Below are positions 28,197 through 28,956 of a stretch of DNA of 28,956 nucleotides, in pieces; position 1 is the stretch's first letter, and each line of letters begins with the position of its first letter. The position numbers and the translations under genes were made by a program. The notes under the pieces were generated by a model. It was not told the origin of the DNA and did not search any database. It saw nothing but the letters and a program-made list of their open reading frames with translations. This stretch comes from Chrysochromulina tobinii (Eukaryota > Haptophyta > Prymnesiales > Chrysochromulinaceae): positions 1 through 28,956 of the forward strand of contig JWZX01001367.1 in assembly GCA_001275005.1 (NCBI GenBank), written 5' to 3'.

Positions 28197-28340
28197 CGTC
28201 TCGAGCTGGTTCTCGAGCGTGGCCCACCGCCATAGGATTCCAAATGAGGTAAGAATTTTTCCTAACGATTTGTTTTCGAAGAATCCGAGTTCCTTCTTTG
28301 GGCGTTCTCTACGCACGTTTTGGGCGTTAATTCCCACGCG
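28197..28340. other. AT-richer spacer before the first ATG of the giant gene
   Basis: On the minus strand this stretch is in frame with the giant gene back to a GTG at 28335-28337, just after a TAA. The part at about 28240-28340 is clearly richer in A/T than the gene and looks like 5' UTR, intron or promoter. The last ~35 bases before the ATG (encoding RWATLENQLET) look coding. No TATA box or clear splice acceptor can be fixed with confidence. Confidence 0.5.
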
Positions 28341-28615
28341 TTAAATTTCCGATCCTCTCTCGTCCACCCGCGAGTCGTCGTACGGCGTGAAGTCGAAGAC
28401 TGCTGGAAAGAGCCGCTCGAAGAGCAGCGGCACGACCAGGTAAACTCTGCCCAGCCAGCCGAGGGCGAAAAGCAGCTCGCTGTATAGCGTCGCGCGATGT
28501 CTGCTCGCAGGTAGGACTGTGGGGCGTCGGCGATGATGTTGCACGTGAGCATGGCGCGTGCGCGCGTCGGGCAGATGCCGAAGGAAGATGCACCAGCGGC
28601 GCCGCACAGATGCAT
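28341..28615 (-). pseudogene. Small coding-like stretch broken by a 2-nt frame change
   Basis: From the ATG at 28613-28615, one frame gives a plausible segment with GC-rich third positions, including 'LTCNIIADAPQSYLRADIAR'. Near 28480-28487 the coding look moves to another frame, which continues with 'LLFALGWLGRVYLVVPLLFE' and 'RLFPAVFDFTPYDDSR' to the TAA at 28341-28343. Loss of two bases at the TATA step would make one frame. It may be a pseudogene, a sequencing error in a small gene, the end of a neighbouring gene with a splice near there, or a 5' exon of the giant gene, since the TAA is in the same frame. The second part has one likely membrane-embedded helix. I do not recognise the protein. 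Confidence 0.35.
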
Positions 28616-28800
28616 GTGTAGCCGCGCGCGAGCCGACCAAAAAGCTTAATGGAATCCTATTAGAACGACGGATCCCACTCCTGGAGGGGTACATCTCAAA
28701 ATCCATGAAGGCCCGATATCGACGAGGAAAGCAACAACATTTGCCGAAACTTTGCCGAAACGGTAAAGGCACACACATCGCACATCGCCTCCGCACAGGC

Positions 28801-28841
<41 letters not shown>

Positions 28842-28956
28842 ATGCGTGGCGTGCGTGCGTGAAGCAGTGGCGCGCGAGCACATGCATCTCGCTGCGCATG
28901 GCGTCGAGGCAGCTTTGGCCACGGCGGTGCTCGAGGTGCCGCGCACCCGCCCCGCC
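28616..28956. other. Right-edge region without a supported gene
   Basis: Apart from the GCGT microsatellite I see no coding signal, RNA gene or regulatory site that I can defend. A 10-mer ggaatcctat at 28651-28660 recurs in inverted form (ataggattcc) near 28232, which may be chance. The rest is mixed-composition intergenic DNA. Confidence 0.5.
28803..28861. repeat. GCGT tetranucleotide microsatellite
   Basis: About nine and a half uninterrupted GCGT units run from 28803 to 28841. An interruption (catgcgtg) and further units to 28861 follow. On the minus strand this yields meaningless Thr-His-Ala-Arg repeats in every frame. It is a simple-sequence repeat of the kind found in eukaryotic intergenic DNA. 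Confidence 0.95.

Noticed and set aside
28484-28946. N-terminal part of a minus-strand open frame with Thr-His-Ala-Arg repeats
   Set aside because: The repeats are translation of the GCGT microsatellite; only the downstream 47 codons look coding.
2-28956. Bacterial or giant-virus origin of the window
   Set aside because: A polycystin channel, FN3, SPRY and RI-type LRRs in one chain, GC-rich third positions, microsatellites and low gene density fit a eukaryotic nuclear genome. No viral hallmark or replication genes are present.

Overview
This window looks like nuclear DNA of a GC-rich, intron-poor eukaryotic microbe, most plausibly a unicellular alga or other protist. The evidence is strong G/C preference at third codon positions, metazoan-like signalling domains (polycystin channel, SPRY, FN3, RI-type LRR, ankyrin), microsatellites, and no bacterial operon structure or ribosome binding sites. 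A haptophyte or pelagophyte-type alga is my guess, but the sequence alone does not fix the lineage.

Layout. Positions 2-643 (+) hold the 3' end of an ankyrin-repeat protein gene cut by the window edge. Positions 644-1631 are a convergent intergenic region with a 20-bp perfect palindrome, short direct repeats, AT-rich islands and a 60-74-bp-period tandem repeat that runs into the end of the next gene. Positions 1632-28196 (-) are one uninterrupted giant gene of about 8,850 codons (the frame stays open to 28337). Positions 28341-28615 (-) hold a small coding-like stretch broken by a 2-nt frame change. The right edge (28616-28956) holds a GCGT microsatellite and nothing else I recognise.

The giant protein is the core of the window. 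Residue numbers count from the open frame's first codon at 28337; subtract 47 to count from the first ATG. In order it carries: a long N-terminal region; a CUB-like beta-sandwich (~1587-1696); a UBA-like helix bundle (~1737-1769); a long region resembling the N-terminal parts of DUF3638 proteins; an FN3 domain interrupted by insertions (~2757-2954); low-complexity linkers; a DUF3638/DUF3645 DExD-box ATPase core with helicase-like motifs I, II, III, V and VI intact (~3925-4780); a long post-ATPase region with the Gln/Glu stretch typical of the family; three SPRY domains (~6460-7096); six RI-type leucine-rich repeats (~7254-7430); a charged helical segment; ankyrin repeats (~7740-8075); and a complete polycystin-2-like (TRPP) cation channel with six membrane spans, a lumenal/extracellular TOP-like domain and a pore loop (~8175-8670), followed by a cytoplasmic tail.

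The inferred biology is a roughly 1-MDa channel-enzyme: a polycystin-type channel at the membrane with a huge cytoplasmic arm carrying a nucleotide-driven motor-like core and many protein-binding (possibly ubiquitin-linked) modules. Each module is recognised from its own motifs. Their joint function is inference, and I know of no described protein with this full architecture.
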